DNA from: Daphnia pulex | Taxonomy: Eukaryota; Arthropoda; Branchiopoda; Diplostraca; Daphniidae | Length of the DNA: 64,000 nucleotides | Assembly (NCBI RefSeq): GCF_021134715.1 | Contig: NC_060028.1 | Span: forward strand, 7,911,482-7,975,481 | Direction of reading: 5' to 3' | Shown: positions 23,784 to 35,464 of the stretch, piece by piece | Position numbering within the stretch: position 1 is the stretch's first letter | Layout: each line of letters begins with the position of its first letter | Made by a program: the position numbers and the translations under genes | The notes under the pieces: model-generated | What the model saw: only the letters and a program-made list of their open reading frames with translations | What the model was told of the DNA's origin: nothing | Database searches by the model: none

Positions 23784-24273
23784 GTTACTTACATGGTTGT
23801 TCATTCACCTTAACACCGATGCCTCATATTATATATTCAAAATTTCAAATGTATTAAAAGGTTGCGACTTTTGTGATCCTAACGTTGGGCGAATCGTACA
23901 AGTCTGAAATCTGTTCTTGTGTAATGTAAAAACAAAGAAAGAGGATGTTGTTGTTGCTTGGTTTTTACACAATATATTTTTTTCCACTGAAAGAGCGAAT
24001 AATATGGCATCAGAGAGATAAAGAGTCGCTAAAGTGATATACTTAAAATGCTATTTTGCTTGCTATGCTATGCTAAACCTGAAAGGAAAAATAAAGTTTT
24101 GATCATAGATGTCGTTGACTTGCTTTCGTTTTCGTTGACTATTTTTGCTTTTGTTTTGCTCACGACTACGTAACAGACGACCTTTAAGAGACCCTTCAAG
24201 TTCACGTTGTTCTCGTCCATTGATTAAGGTTGGATAGATAAATTGTAAAAATTAGTTCGTTTTGTAAGTTGTG

Positions 24274-26640
24274 ATGGCGAGAGACGAAACAGACGACACT
24301 CTCCCTTCACAAGATGTGGCGAAAGAATTTTACGCCAAGTACGAGCCCAAGGAGATACTTGGAAGGTGCGTCCATGCATGTCCACATTTTACCCCCATTG
24401 ATACATTTTAAACATTGTCATACATTTTTTATTTTAGAGGTGTGAGTTCCACTGTGAGGAGGTGTGTGGAAAAAGAAACTGGGCGCGAATATGCGTGCAA
24501 AATCATGGACATTAATGGTGATCCTTCTGAAATAGAAGGACCTGCCATGAGAGAAGCTACTCTAAGAGAGATTGCTATTTTACGCAGAGTAGCTGGACAT
24601 CCTTATATCAGTAAGAATTTTTGGGAAATGTTATAGACAAACAAAAAAATAATTTAATTGTTTCTTTTTTTAGTTGAACTGCATGATGTTTTTGAATCTG
24701 AGACATTCATATTTCTTGTTTTCGAGTTGTGTAGAAATGGGGAACTTTTTGATTACCTTACTAGTGTTGTTACCCTCTCTGAGAAGAAAACCAAGTATGT
24801 AATATCATACAGTTCAAATTATGGTTGCTTTTATATAAACATTTTTAAAGGTACATTATGAAGCAGTTATTTGAAGCCCTGCAACATGTTCATAGACTGA
24901 ATATTGCCCATCGTGATCTTAAGCCAGAAAACATTCTTCTGGATGACAGCTTGAATGTCAAATTGACAGATTTTGGATTTGCAAGAATATTGAATCCTGG
25001 GGAAAAGTTGTATGGTAAATATATTACTTAAGTGGATTGAGTTATTTGCCATCATTTTAATTACAAAACCAACACTTTTTAGAGTTGGTTGGAACACCTG
25101 GGTATCTTGCACCTGAACTACTCAAATCAAACATGTTTGAGGGGCTTGATGGCTATGGCAAGGAAGTTGATATGTGAGGCTTTATTTTAAAAATCTTAAG
25201 TATTGTAATCAAACTAATCATGTGAACTTTAAATCTCTAGATGGGCTTGTGGAGTAATCATGTTCACCCTGTAAGTTATATCAAATGTAAGAAATCTCTT
25301 TTTCTTTGCTGATCGATGTTATTGTTGTACTACAGATTAATTGGTTGCCCCCCGTTTTGGCATCGAAAACAAATGGTGATGTTGCGCAACATTATGGAAG
25401 GCCGTTATAGCTTTACCTCGCCTGAATGGGATGACATAACAGGTAAAATTAGATTGCCAAAAGTATCTTTTTATTTTGTACTAATTTGATCTATAATGTT
25501 ACAATCTAGACGCCCCCAAAGATCTCATTTCTAAGCTTCTCGTCGTTGATCCTAAGCGACGCCTCACAGTGGACGAGGCATTGAAGCACGAATTTTTCCA
25601 AGTTCTTGTAAGTAAAATATCTTTTAATATAGCTTTCTTTATATGTCGCGTAATCACTAATGTGTAAGTGCTTCTAGTGTCGATTGACCGTTATTGTCTT
25701 GGTTCCCTACCCTCGCTTTTTGTCGTAATAAGATTTTTAATTAGTCAAGTAGCACACCCAGCGAAGCTTTTCCCTAACATATCAAGTTCCCCCTTTCATC
25801 GTATTGGTATGGAGTGTAGAAGCATATTTTGTGCTTTACCGAATTGAATGGCCACTAAGCAGAATGTTCGTTTCGAACGTCATAACTCGCTATGACCGTG
25901 TGGAGTATCTAAATTAATTTATTCTTGTTGCTGCCCCTCCAAAAAAAATATCGACATGTGCTGCATTTGCTGTGGTGTTCTTTGTGGGGGATTTTGATGA
26001 CAGCGACCCGATGATTTCAGCATTATTTCCTCGTCGACTGGGTTAGGAGCACCTGGAACGACCGTGAGTTCCCTACTTGTTCAGACCCCCATCTGTCTAA
26101 ATTCTAAGATAATGTCTGCTTTAAATCAGAAACTACGGTTGTGTTACTTGATTTAATCTAAGATAAAATTAACGGCCCAAATCATGAATGGACGCAAAAT
26201 CTCTTTCCATTTTCATTTATTGTCTAATCGATCATTTTTATTGATAGCACTATCAAGGAAGAGTATTTAACGCACGCCGGATGTTCCGCTTTGGCATTTT
26301 ATGCGTTCAGTCAATGGTCCGCATCCGGCGGTTGAAATTCACGCCGGAGCCTTTGTCCATTTTGGTTGCTCGACGCGATCCATATCGTATGAAAGCTGTT
26401 CGAAAGGTAAAAAAAAAAAATCTATAACGTGGTGTCGTGTAGACAGTCGACTAATGGACTGCATGAATTCATATTTTCTCTCTTCGCCTATTTCAGGTTA
26501 TTGATGCCTGCGCATTTCGAGTTTACGCGCATTGGGTCAAGAAAGGCGAAGGTCAAAATCGTGCAGCCCTATTTGAACATCACCCCAAAATTGAATTGAA
26601 GCACTTGTATTTGTCAAATCTAAACCAAAATCGATCGTAA
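24274..26640 (+). CDS. PhKgamma: Phosphorylase kinase gamma catalytic subunit
   Basis: Ten exons: 24274-24365, 24438-24610, 24674-24794, 24851-25014, 25083-25173, 25241-25270, 25336-25442, 25510-25607, 26248-26406 and 26497-26640, 393 codons. Kinase motifs in order: glycine loop GRGVSSTV, catalytic lysine in ACKIMD (about residue 52), HRDLKPEN (Asp151), DFG (Asp169), [10 protein letters not shown] glutamate stands in the activation loop (LYELVGTPG), which in this family makes the enzyme active without loop phosphorylation. The C-terminus ([29 protein letters not shown]...NRAALFEH) is the calmodulin-binding regulatory region specific to this subunit. The enzyme activates glycogen phosphorylase in response to calcium and cAMP. 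A probable 60-base cassette exon lies in the 640-bp intron 8. Confidence 0.95.
26004..26063 (+). CDS. PhKgamma: Candidate alternative cassette exon of phosphorylase kinase gamma
   Basis: Inside intron 8, between an acceptor (GATGACAG) and a strong donor (ACC|GTGAGT), lie exactly 60 bases that read open as [20 protein letters not shown] in the phase 0 required by both neighbouring exons. It would add a 20-residue Ser/Gly-rich insert between the kinase domain and the regulatory tail. The main transcript may skip it. Confidence 0.45.
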
Positions 26641-26991
26641 TAATCGAGATTTGACCGTTCAACTTTCCTACCAAGGATTAGCTTTGTTTTAGATAGTTTA
26701 ATTGAAATCGTGTGAGAACTTTTGAATTTACCTCCGGAGATGTAGTATTGACTATGTTGTAAAGCACTCGGATTTTCATATTCCTAACTATACTCCGAAT
26801 TGTTCGTCTTCACCCCACTCTTTATTGATTTTTTCTCGGCTTTCAAAGCGAATTATTTAACAGTTTTTTCTTCGTTTTCATGCGAGATGACTCGGTATGA
26901 TTAGAAAAACAAAACAAACAAGGAATGCCATTTTTCCCTGCCGTGTTCACTTCCTGCCTCTTGTGTCCTATCGTGTGTGAAATTCTTATTA

Positions 26992-26997
26992 AATAAA
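26992..26997 (+). terminator. Poly(A) signal after phosphorylase kinase gamma
   Basis: AATAAA about 350 bases after the stop codon, with a second AATAAA about 30 bases later. Confidence 0.5.
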
Positions 26998-27338
26998 CTA
27001 ATGCTCCCCGTAGGACATTAGTAATAAACTGCGATTGACTATTTATTTGTGGAATGGATATTCATATTCCAAAGTTTTACTCAGTGCCTAGAAAATTCTG
27101 TATAAGATAAATGGATTCGAGTTGATAATTTATTTTGTTAACGTAAATTTAATATTGGGACAACTTGTGGGTGAAATTCTCACGAACAATTATTTGTATG
27201 CAAAATATTTTAACGTCTTATGTTTAACTTTTCAGACGAGAATTCATTAAAGCTTCAAAATGTTACAAGACTATCAGTGCAGACAAGTCTTTGATATTCA
27301 CCATGTATTTTTACGGACAAAGAGTGACACTTGTTTGT

Positions 27339-27411
27339 GGCCTTGTGGCCCAATGGATAAGGCGCTTGCCTACGGAGCAAGAGATTCCAGGTTCGATCCC
27401 TGGCAAGGTCG
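27339..27411 (+). tRNA. tRNA-Arg (anticodon ACG)
   Basis: A full cloverleaf folds: acceptor GGCCTTG with CAAGGTC (one G-U pair), D arm with GGCCCAATGGATAAGGCG, anticodon stem CTTGC/GCAAG around loop CTACGGA (anticodon ACG, read as ICG), five-base variable region, T arm CCAGG-TTCGATC-CCTGG, discriminator G. No intron and no encoded CCA. The A-box and B-box sequences are intact, so it looks functional. Confidence 0.95.
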
Positions 27412-27927
27412 TGTAAAACATTTTTTGCCTTTTACATTAAAGTTTAACATTTTGTCAATATAGTTTGTCAGAACTGTAAAAATAATTAACTCATTTTAGT
27501 TTAAATACGATTTTAATTAGAAATTCGGTGACATATTGTATACACTCCTCGCTGCTCGCTCTTCGGCCTTTCACAACGAAAGCTTTGCGGAAACCATAAC
27601 TTGGATATCTGAATACAAATTAAATACAAAAATTAGTTTTAAAAGTTTGTATCAACTCATAGTATTCCAAGAGGTAATGTGGCATTGTTCATAACATTTA
27701 ATTGAATTATTTGAATTGATCCGCATTAACAGGAAAGCAGGAAATCTCCCAGACAAACTCTGACAGCGCATCAGGGACATCCGATCACATCACTTCGTCT
27801 CAATACGACACTTATTGCTGTAAATTCTATTTTCCGGTAGTTATTTATCAATCCGGATTCTCGTACTGAACCAATTAAATCGTTTAAATTTGATTGACAA
27901 ATTTTGTAGTAATTTGAATGATTTCGA

Positions 27928-28062
27928 ATAGCCACTGATAGATGGCGTGGGCGTATTCTTCACGCGAAAAATTGCCGAACGAGAAAGTCACAGTTCAAAT
28001 AGCCACGGATAGATGGCGTTGGCGTATTCTTCACGCCATAAATTGCTGAACGAGAAAGTCAC
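27928..28062. repeat. 71-bp tandem duplication
   Basis: Two copies of about 71 bases (27928-27998 and 27999-28062, the second slightly incomplete) starting ATAGCCAC and ending GAACGAGAAAGTCAC, with a handful of substitutions. Intergenic, no coding potential. Confidence 0.85.
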
Positions 28063-31000
28063 GAAGAAAAATTTACACGATAATCATGTAACCTTCAGGC
28101 TACCCAAGAACCATCTTATACGCTAGTTTCACGGAGAATTCATGAACGCCGGGATTTCATGTTCTTCCATAGTTAACCACCAAAGTGTTAAGGAAGAGAC
28201 TTTCACCATTTGCCTTTAGGCTGGACATCAAGTCTCCAGAAGAATCCGGGAGAGATATATATACGTAACGCAATTTACGTGACGGTCAAGAAGCTTCAAA
28301 CAAAAAAATTTGAATTATTTATGTCTAGAAGTTTTTTGTGGGGGGTTCGTTCGCTACAACACTTTTGACTTTTGACTCTTTTGATTTAAACCGATTTTTA
28401 AACGCATCTCGTGCTTGCTTGAATTTTCTACCTGGGGTTGTTGGATCGATTCACTTTATTCCAGAGGCTGGCAATCATCCCAAAATGATAGTAATTCGCA
28501 ATTTTTCCAGATGAGAACCGCACGATAAAACCCTGGCGGACGACGCCCTCGGTTGCGCTTCTTCCCATATCCAGCAATCAAGGCTAAAAACTTGTTTTCT
28601 TTTAGCACAGAGTGTCTGCTGATTGTATTTTAAAAGAGACAACTTGCAGACCAGCGGAGAAGAAGTTTGCCTGGGGAATTTGTCGGTGAATTAAAATTAT
28701 CTTTTTTTTTGCTTGCTTTTGGCCATCTTATTAGGAGCGAACAAATGCGACAGAATGAATTTGGGCATTCATTTTCTTCTTTCTTTTCATCTCCCATCAG
28801 ATTAGTTGGGGTTTTTTTTTCACCACATGCCAACGAAAGGGAAAAAATAACGTCTGGCTGTTTTCCTAATTCGTATAACGACTATAGAAAAAAGGCAACA
28901 CGACTTTTTCTCTTTTGCATATAATTTAGCAGACCATAATCCTGAAATGAAAACGTCATCTTCAAGTTCGCCCCGCAACAGATGAAAGAAAGGAGAGTTA
29001 AACCTGTAATGAAGCGCTCCTAGCTCTAAGGACGATAAATGAATGTTTTAACTTAAACGCTATATAGCTGACAACCGGAGACATATGCCTTCCAAACAAT
29101 ATCCAACAAAAGAAAATAAATAGCCCTGAAAAAGTTCAAATGCCAGCAGAGAAGTGACGACCTTTTGCGGTCTTGGCAAGGCTAAACAAAAAATCCAAAG
29201 GGAAAAAACAGACATCTGAGAAATAACAACTCCGGTGCTGTGCACGGTTCATCCTACAGACACAGAAAAAAAAGAAGCAAACGCATTGATATAAAGCCAG
29301 CAAACAACCTCAAAGAGGACACGGTATGCTGGTGAGACACCAAGGTATGTAATACAGCAGCAGCAGCCATAGTGCAGCAGCATTGATGTCTACAGGAGGA
29401 GACCTTTCGGACGCAAAGGTCAAGGTTCCGCCGCAGAACTTCCAGCAACCGGTTGGTGCTGCGGATGGAGATCACACGCGCGTTTTCCCTTTCGTTATAC
29501 ATTACGACCTAGGCAGGTATATATCTACGTGTAATGATGATAATAGAGCGAGAGAGGAAGAAGAACTTTGGCCCCCCTAGAGCCCTGTGCCATCAGCTTT
29601 ACCTCCAGCAGAACCAATTTATCTTTTCTTGTGTTATAGGCGCGTTCATTTCCCTTTCGTTTTTTCCCCCTGTGAGAAGAAGAGTTGGATGATGGTGTGT
29701 GTACCTCTTAGATAACTTCTTTCTGGAAACACCTGGAGGGGCCCCCAATGAGGAGGTAAACCTGAAGAAGAAGGCGAGAGTGTGTGCTGTCGCGGGAAGA
29801 TTTGAATCAGTTGCTCCTCCTTTTCGAAAATATAAAAAAAAAGGGGAGAAACATTTTTATATATACGTAAAACAAAAGCCTTCCAGCTATATTCTTCAAC
29901 GTTATAACCATGAGGTAAGTTCCATTAACCTTCAGGTTTTTTTTTTCGCCGCGGAGAGCTTTTCTCTTATTCTTGCCCAAGTTCAACAGGATATGTTTTT
30001 TTTTTGTTTTATACTCTTTTATTGTTTGTTCCTTTTAGTCTTTTTCCCAAACGAAAAAAAAAAATGGCGACGATTTCCACGATAAACTAAAAAGAAACTT
30101 TTATTGAGTAGCCAAAAAACACGACCGAAAGAAAACACACGTTTCTGTTAAATTGTATATGTGTATAGATGGTGGGGGCCCAAAAGGACACAGGAAAAGA
30201 GAAATTTGTATTCCGTTGTGTGTTGTAATAGCCAAAAGGGAACAAAATGATGCGAGGAATGTGTTGTTTTTTCTTGTAAATAAAAATATAACCAGGTGAA
30301 AAAAATGTTTTTTCGATCCATCCATCATTTCTCTTGAATGTGTCATATTTGAACGCTGTTGTTGTTGTTGCGCGGGCGGTTTTATATACGATCAACACAC
30401 GTAGTCGTACAAGCCATCAAGCGCGCGATTTTTTCAAAAAAACAAAACATTTTTCGTGTGGGATGAACGAACTTGAAAACGCTTATCTTTTTATATGATC
30501 TCGTATAATACAACATAGTGTGAAATTGCCGTTGTTTTATTGAACCGAATCAAATGAAATTTTCGTGTTTAGAATTTTTTCGTGCTTAAATTTGATTATA
30601 TAACCTCGTCACAAAGGACAAACAAAAGTCCTGCTGTACACAAAATAGGCCTACAGATTTTTCTACGTATAACCTCACAAGGCTGCTGTAGGCGTATAAT
30701 ATAATAAGTATAGGCATTGTTCCCCGCTCTTCCTTGTTGTTGCTGCTGGTGTCCTGTGCTGGGTCTCACGAAACTTCTCGTCCCGAAGACGCTCGATGAT
30801 AGGATGTCGACGTGACGAGGCCATCATAAACCGCCCGCAATGCCAGTAATTGTGTGTCTTGGGTTAGATTTTCTTTCATTGTATAATGATGATGATGACC
30901 CCCCACCATCGGAGCCCTTTTGTTACACTGTCTAGCGTGTCCCGGATGGTGGCAAATGTCACTGAACTTGGTTGGCTATAGTAGTATACACGTCCCCATT

Positions 31001-34000
31001 AAAATAAATTCGAAAAACGTTACCTGGAGATCGCACGTTGCTCAATGCCCAGTTCAAATTGATGATCGTGACTGGATTATATTATAAACATTCTTCCTCT
31101 TGTTGCTTTTTCTGGTTTATTTTTCGTCTAGATATATATAAAAAGACGAAAACAATCAGAGCCAATGGCCCGCGGATCGTTTGTCGGCAAATTACTTGCA
31201 CAAATTACACTCGCCCCTTGGAAAACCGGCGGGCGGCTATTCATAGAAAAGATTCAACTGCTGATGCCCTGCCTACTTTCTGTCTCACAGTTATAGATTT
31301 AGATATATCAACTACACTTTCGCTTTTGTACATACATTTTTTATAGACTCGAATGGTTGTACGTAGGATGTGCAAAAGGTGTAAGACTATGCGCTTGGCA
31401 ATTTCGTTTTCCCGTGAGAAATTTTCCCACCATAAGGATCATGAAGAAAACATTTTTTTCGGTCTTGATGCGGAAGAACAAACGATTTGGCTTCAAAAGG
31501 TATAGACGAGAGTTGAACAGCACACACGAATAATCTTTCCTGGCTGTTTTGTTTTCCATCACACAGTCCGTCAATTGACTGAAAACGTCGAGATCGTTAA
31601 CCTATGCAGAAGGAAAAGAAGAAACAGTCGGGAAAGCGAAAGAAAATTGATGAGAGAAAATTCAAAAAAGACACCACACACGTCATGTGATTTAATGCGC
31701 CTCCGACTTGGCATGGCAATCTCCATTTCACGGTGGTTTGTTACCATAACGACAAACATGTCGATGGCATATGAGATGAAATTACTCGTTGGCTTTAAGT
31801 TTACCACGGAACAAAAGAATTTCAATCAAAGTTATTCCAGGGCGACTGACCAGCAGCAGCACTCTGATTTTTCTACTTTTTTCAAAGAAAAAAATTTACG
31901 GATGGATCGGCTCGCCAACGAAAGTTATGCGATTCGTGCGTGACTGATGATTGCTGCAAAGAAGAGAATATCTCCGGAAACTACACTCTTTGCTGGTCCT
32001 ATAAGGTACAATGAGTTCTAGAATATAATTCAAAAGAAGAGAGAGATATAGTGACCGTCACTAATCACGTTTCTATTTTATATATCCCCCTCCGCCGTCT
32101 TGCAGAAATAAATAAAGGCGGTTATCGGTTGACGAATAGATCCGCCATGAAATTAAGGAAATTGCTGTTGGAGGAATCAAATTGGTCGGTGTATACATTG
32201 CGTAACCAAAAAAAAAGAAAAATGTCCGAATCACGCATAATGGCGCTGGCATTAAATTCGTTTGCGGGGGAAGTATGCTTAGATTTCAAGAAGCTGAATG
32301 TTAAAAAATAAGAAAAAGGTTCTGTAATTTTCGCAGTGAAAGTGTCGAAAGGGTTGGGCTCTCTAAACTTGTGTGAGCTGGAACACTTGGAGGCCGCTGC
32401 TATTGGCCATTCCTGATAGGTGACCTCACCTTGGTCTTGCACCATCTAGCAGCTTCCAGCGCTAGCAGCAGCAGTCCAGTCATAGGCTATACACTTTAAT
32501 TTCATTTGTGTGGATATAGCGAAACTGCTATAGAACACCAACAGCACAGCACCATAAAAGATCCGTTGCCTTCGTTAGTTTTTTCAATAAGTATATAAAA
32601 AACTGTTAGTTTTTCTAGACAAAAGAGAAACGTTTTTAGATATATTTTTGGACATGGTTCATATTCCCCGAACTTTATTCGTTTTTACGTTGAAACGGGT
32701 AGAATGTAAGGTCCCTTACGTCATTCGTGTTTGTTATTTTCTTGTCCCGTTTAATATTATTAGAACTCTGCGCTCGACCAGCAAAGTGGAACGAATATCG
32801 TTCCAAGAGTTCAGTAGCTTCTTCTTCTTCTTGTTGTAGGCCTATCGTTTTGAACGGCTCAAAAGGGAATGAGAACGAAACGTATTTGGCATCGTTTAAA
32901 AAGAAAAAGTTGAGTATAAGTAACTTCTTTTTTTTGTTTACCCGCTGAAGAAGATGGCCATCGTCGCCGTGTCACGGCCCTGCACGCTCGATGGCGACGC
33001 CCTTCGTATGTACTCATCATCTCGATTGTGTGGTGCACACCGGTCTGAAGGCCACTTTTGGCTAAATATGAACTTGTGTGTGGGCCGCCATCTTTTCTCT
33101 TTTATTCTTCTTTAAAAAATAAAATAAAAATAAAAATGTATTTAACATTTAAAGAATTTGGGGGATTTTGTCGTGACGGAATGAAAGATCCTCCCTCTTC
33201 TTTTGCGGTGTGAGCTCATCGTTTGGATGCAACCGAAAAGGTCGGAGGACGTCACTTGTTTATTTCTAAAAACCCATTGACACATCATGGAGGGGGGGAG
33301 AATGTAACAACAGCGAAGGCGGTTGATTTGAAACACCAAAACGTAATTTATTTAAAATCATCGCAGAGGGTTTATTGTGGACATGTATAATAACGTTTGA
33401 GTTAGTGTTTACGACGATCTTAACAAAGCGTATCGACTCTACATCATAAGAAGCCACCCCTATATTTTATAGACTCGATAAACTAAGAAAATAAGGGGGG
33501 AGTTAAGGGGAAAAAAAAACGGCCGGGAATATTATATAGCCGCACGCCGGTTATAACATGGGCCTGTTATTTTATTTTTTCCTTGAAAAGTGAATCTCCA
33601 TTTTCGTGTTGTCGTCGTCCAGGGGATAGCTATAAGAAAAGATACCCCCCATCACTTTCGTTTTGTTATGGGTTTCTCTCTTCTCTTTTCCCTTTCATTT
33701 TTTTTAAAAACATTTTCCACCCCTCTGTTATATAGAGAATTTTGAATGAAAGATGTATATTCGTTTGTCTACCTTGAAAGAAAATATTTATGTGGGTTTC
33801 GTGTGTTATGCTTTTCATCTTCTTCTTTTTTAAATTCTGGCGCCCTTGAGATTTTTACACAATACCAAAAAATTTGTTTTCTTCTCTTTTGACACACAAA
33901 TTTACAAAAAACTAAATCGAAATCTAATAACATGTAACAAGATGGAAGGTTGCACTTCTGCTTTTGGGCAATAATAAGCGGCGTAATTATGGATGCACGT

Positions 34001-34679
34001 GGTGGCCTACAGCAGACGACAATACACAAATCGCTACATCATTTGGTATTCAGACATTGACAAAAGGTGCGCATCCAATTCGAGAGGAAACCAGGAAACT
34101 TGCGTGAAATTCTTTTAAAAAAGTTTTAATGTGGCACACGAACTCAATATCGAACGTTCACATCTTTGCTCCTGGGCCGAGTCTATCGGAGCATAGAGAT
34201 TTCTAACCTACATCTATACACCCACGAGACTTTTAAGGAGATGTGATAACATATGTGCCAGTCTCTTTTCAGAAAAACTACTCAAAAAAGGTACCGGTAC
34301 CACCAGCTGTGTTTTATTCTTTTTTCTTTTTTTAAAAATAATTCGCCCTCCAAAAAAAGAAAATGGCTGAAAGTGAAAATTTTTTCCAGTGGTGTGTGTC
34401 CGTTGTGTCGTATTCTTTCACACAAGTGTGTACAACGCCCATTAAAACACAAAAATAAAAGATGGACACCCGAGTTCCTTTTTCTCCCCTCGTGTTGATT
34501 TTAAAAAAAATAAATTTAGACGATTTCAAAAGGAAAGATTTTCTTAGAAAACAGATTTCGCCTTCTTTTGTTGTAAAAAGTTTTTATATCTTGAAACTCC
34601 GGAAATTATATTACGAGGGTTAAAGAATATTTCATCAAAAAACCTGGGAGGGAGGGCGCGTTTTTATTTGTCATGGGTT
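28063..34679. other. Gene-free intergenic stretch upstream of the dumpy-like gene
   Basis: About 6.6 kb of AT-rich DNA with simple-sequence runs. The ORFs here are short, lack splice context and resemble no family. I find no further tRNA, no terminal repeats and no transposase. Distal enhancers of the dumpy-like gene could lie here, but nothing in the sequence proves it. Confidence 0.5.
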
Positions 34680-34859
34680 GAAAATTTAAATATTTAAATT
34701 CAAAAAAAAGCAGACGACTTTTTTTTTCCCACAATGTCAGCCAATAGGAAAGTACTCTTTGACTGGAAATGAAAATTTAAATATTTAAATTCAATAGAGC
34801 AGACGACTTTTGTTTGTTTTCCAAGATGTCAGCCAATAGAAAAGTGTCACGTGACTGTG
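34680..34859. repeat. 91-bp tandem repeat with CCAAT boxes and E-box, probable dumpy-like promoter region
   Basis: Two units (34680-34770 and 34771-34859). Each starts with a perfect AT palindrome (AATTTAAATATTTAAATT, first copy at 34683-34700), then CAGACGACTT, a T-rich tract and TGTCAGCCAATAG with a CCAAT box (34741-34745 and 34833-34837). The second unit ends in the 10-base palindrome GTCACGTGAC (34846-34855), a canonical E-box; in the first unit this position reads CTTTGACTG. It lies 600-770 bases before the first coding exon. Confidence 0.7.
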
Positions 34860-35454
34860 GAGGAACGCCTTGCTGGAAATGAAAAAGAAGTGACGAAAGA
34901 AGGCGAAAAGAAAGAAGAAAGAGAATGCATAATAAATAATCAGAGAAGAACGCCAAGCAGCTTGACTCACCCACCTGTCTACCAATCTCCTCCGCGCCGT
35001 GGCGCTTCGTTCTCTTTTCTTCTACCAACCACCACGCCGAAGAGTAGAGAAGTGAGCTAACGCCTCGAGACTTTGCTCAGCCAAGTTAGTAGCCGAAGTG
35101 AAACCGTGTCGGCAAGACGCGTATCACACGCACTCTCGTCGTTATTTCTTTAAATTCAAATTCATTTTTTTTTCGCCAGAAGATAACCACTCACGGACGC
35201 TACTTTTATTTTAGTTATTTCTGGAATTATTAATCCGTCAAGAAAAATTCAATTTTTCTGAAGAAAAAGAAAATAGTTTCAAGGAGCGGGGGCGACGCTC
35301 AAATCCGCCATCCATCTCTCTCACTCCCGGAGCTTCGCGGAGTGAGGAGTCAAAAACCCCCAAATTTTTTGGATTAGTGCAGCAAAGTTTTGGATTTTCT
35401 GAAAAAGTCAATTTCTTCTTCTTCCCCGGTAGAGAAAAAAGAAAACCAAACAAC
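34860..35454 (+). promoter_or_regulatory. dp: Probable 5' UTR and proximal promoter of the dumpy-like gene
   Basis: The region between the CCAAT/E-box repeat and the first coding exon. No TATA box stands out. The A-rich leader just before the start codon (ACCAAACAACATG) is a favourable initiation context. The transcription start cannot be fixed by eye. Confidence 0.4.
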
Positions 35455-35464
35455 ATGAAAGAAG
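35455..35464 (+). CDS. dp: Dumpy-like exon 1 (start codon, MKEG)
   Basis: ATGAAAGAAG followed by GTAAGC. Joined to the exon at 39529 it reads MKEGYNKAMLRYIFTLFL, so the two are in frame. Only ten coding bases, with the signal peptide on the next exon. Confidence 0.6.

Noticed and set aside
28063..34679. Hidden genes or transposons in the long intergenic region
   Set aside because: No ORF with family motifs, no terminal inverted repeats or LTR pairs, no target-site duplications found by eye. A database repeat search would be needed to exclude old elements.
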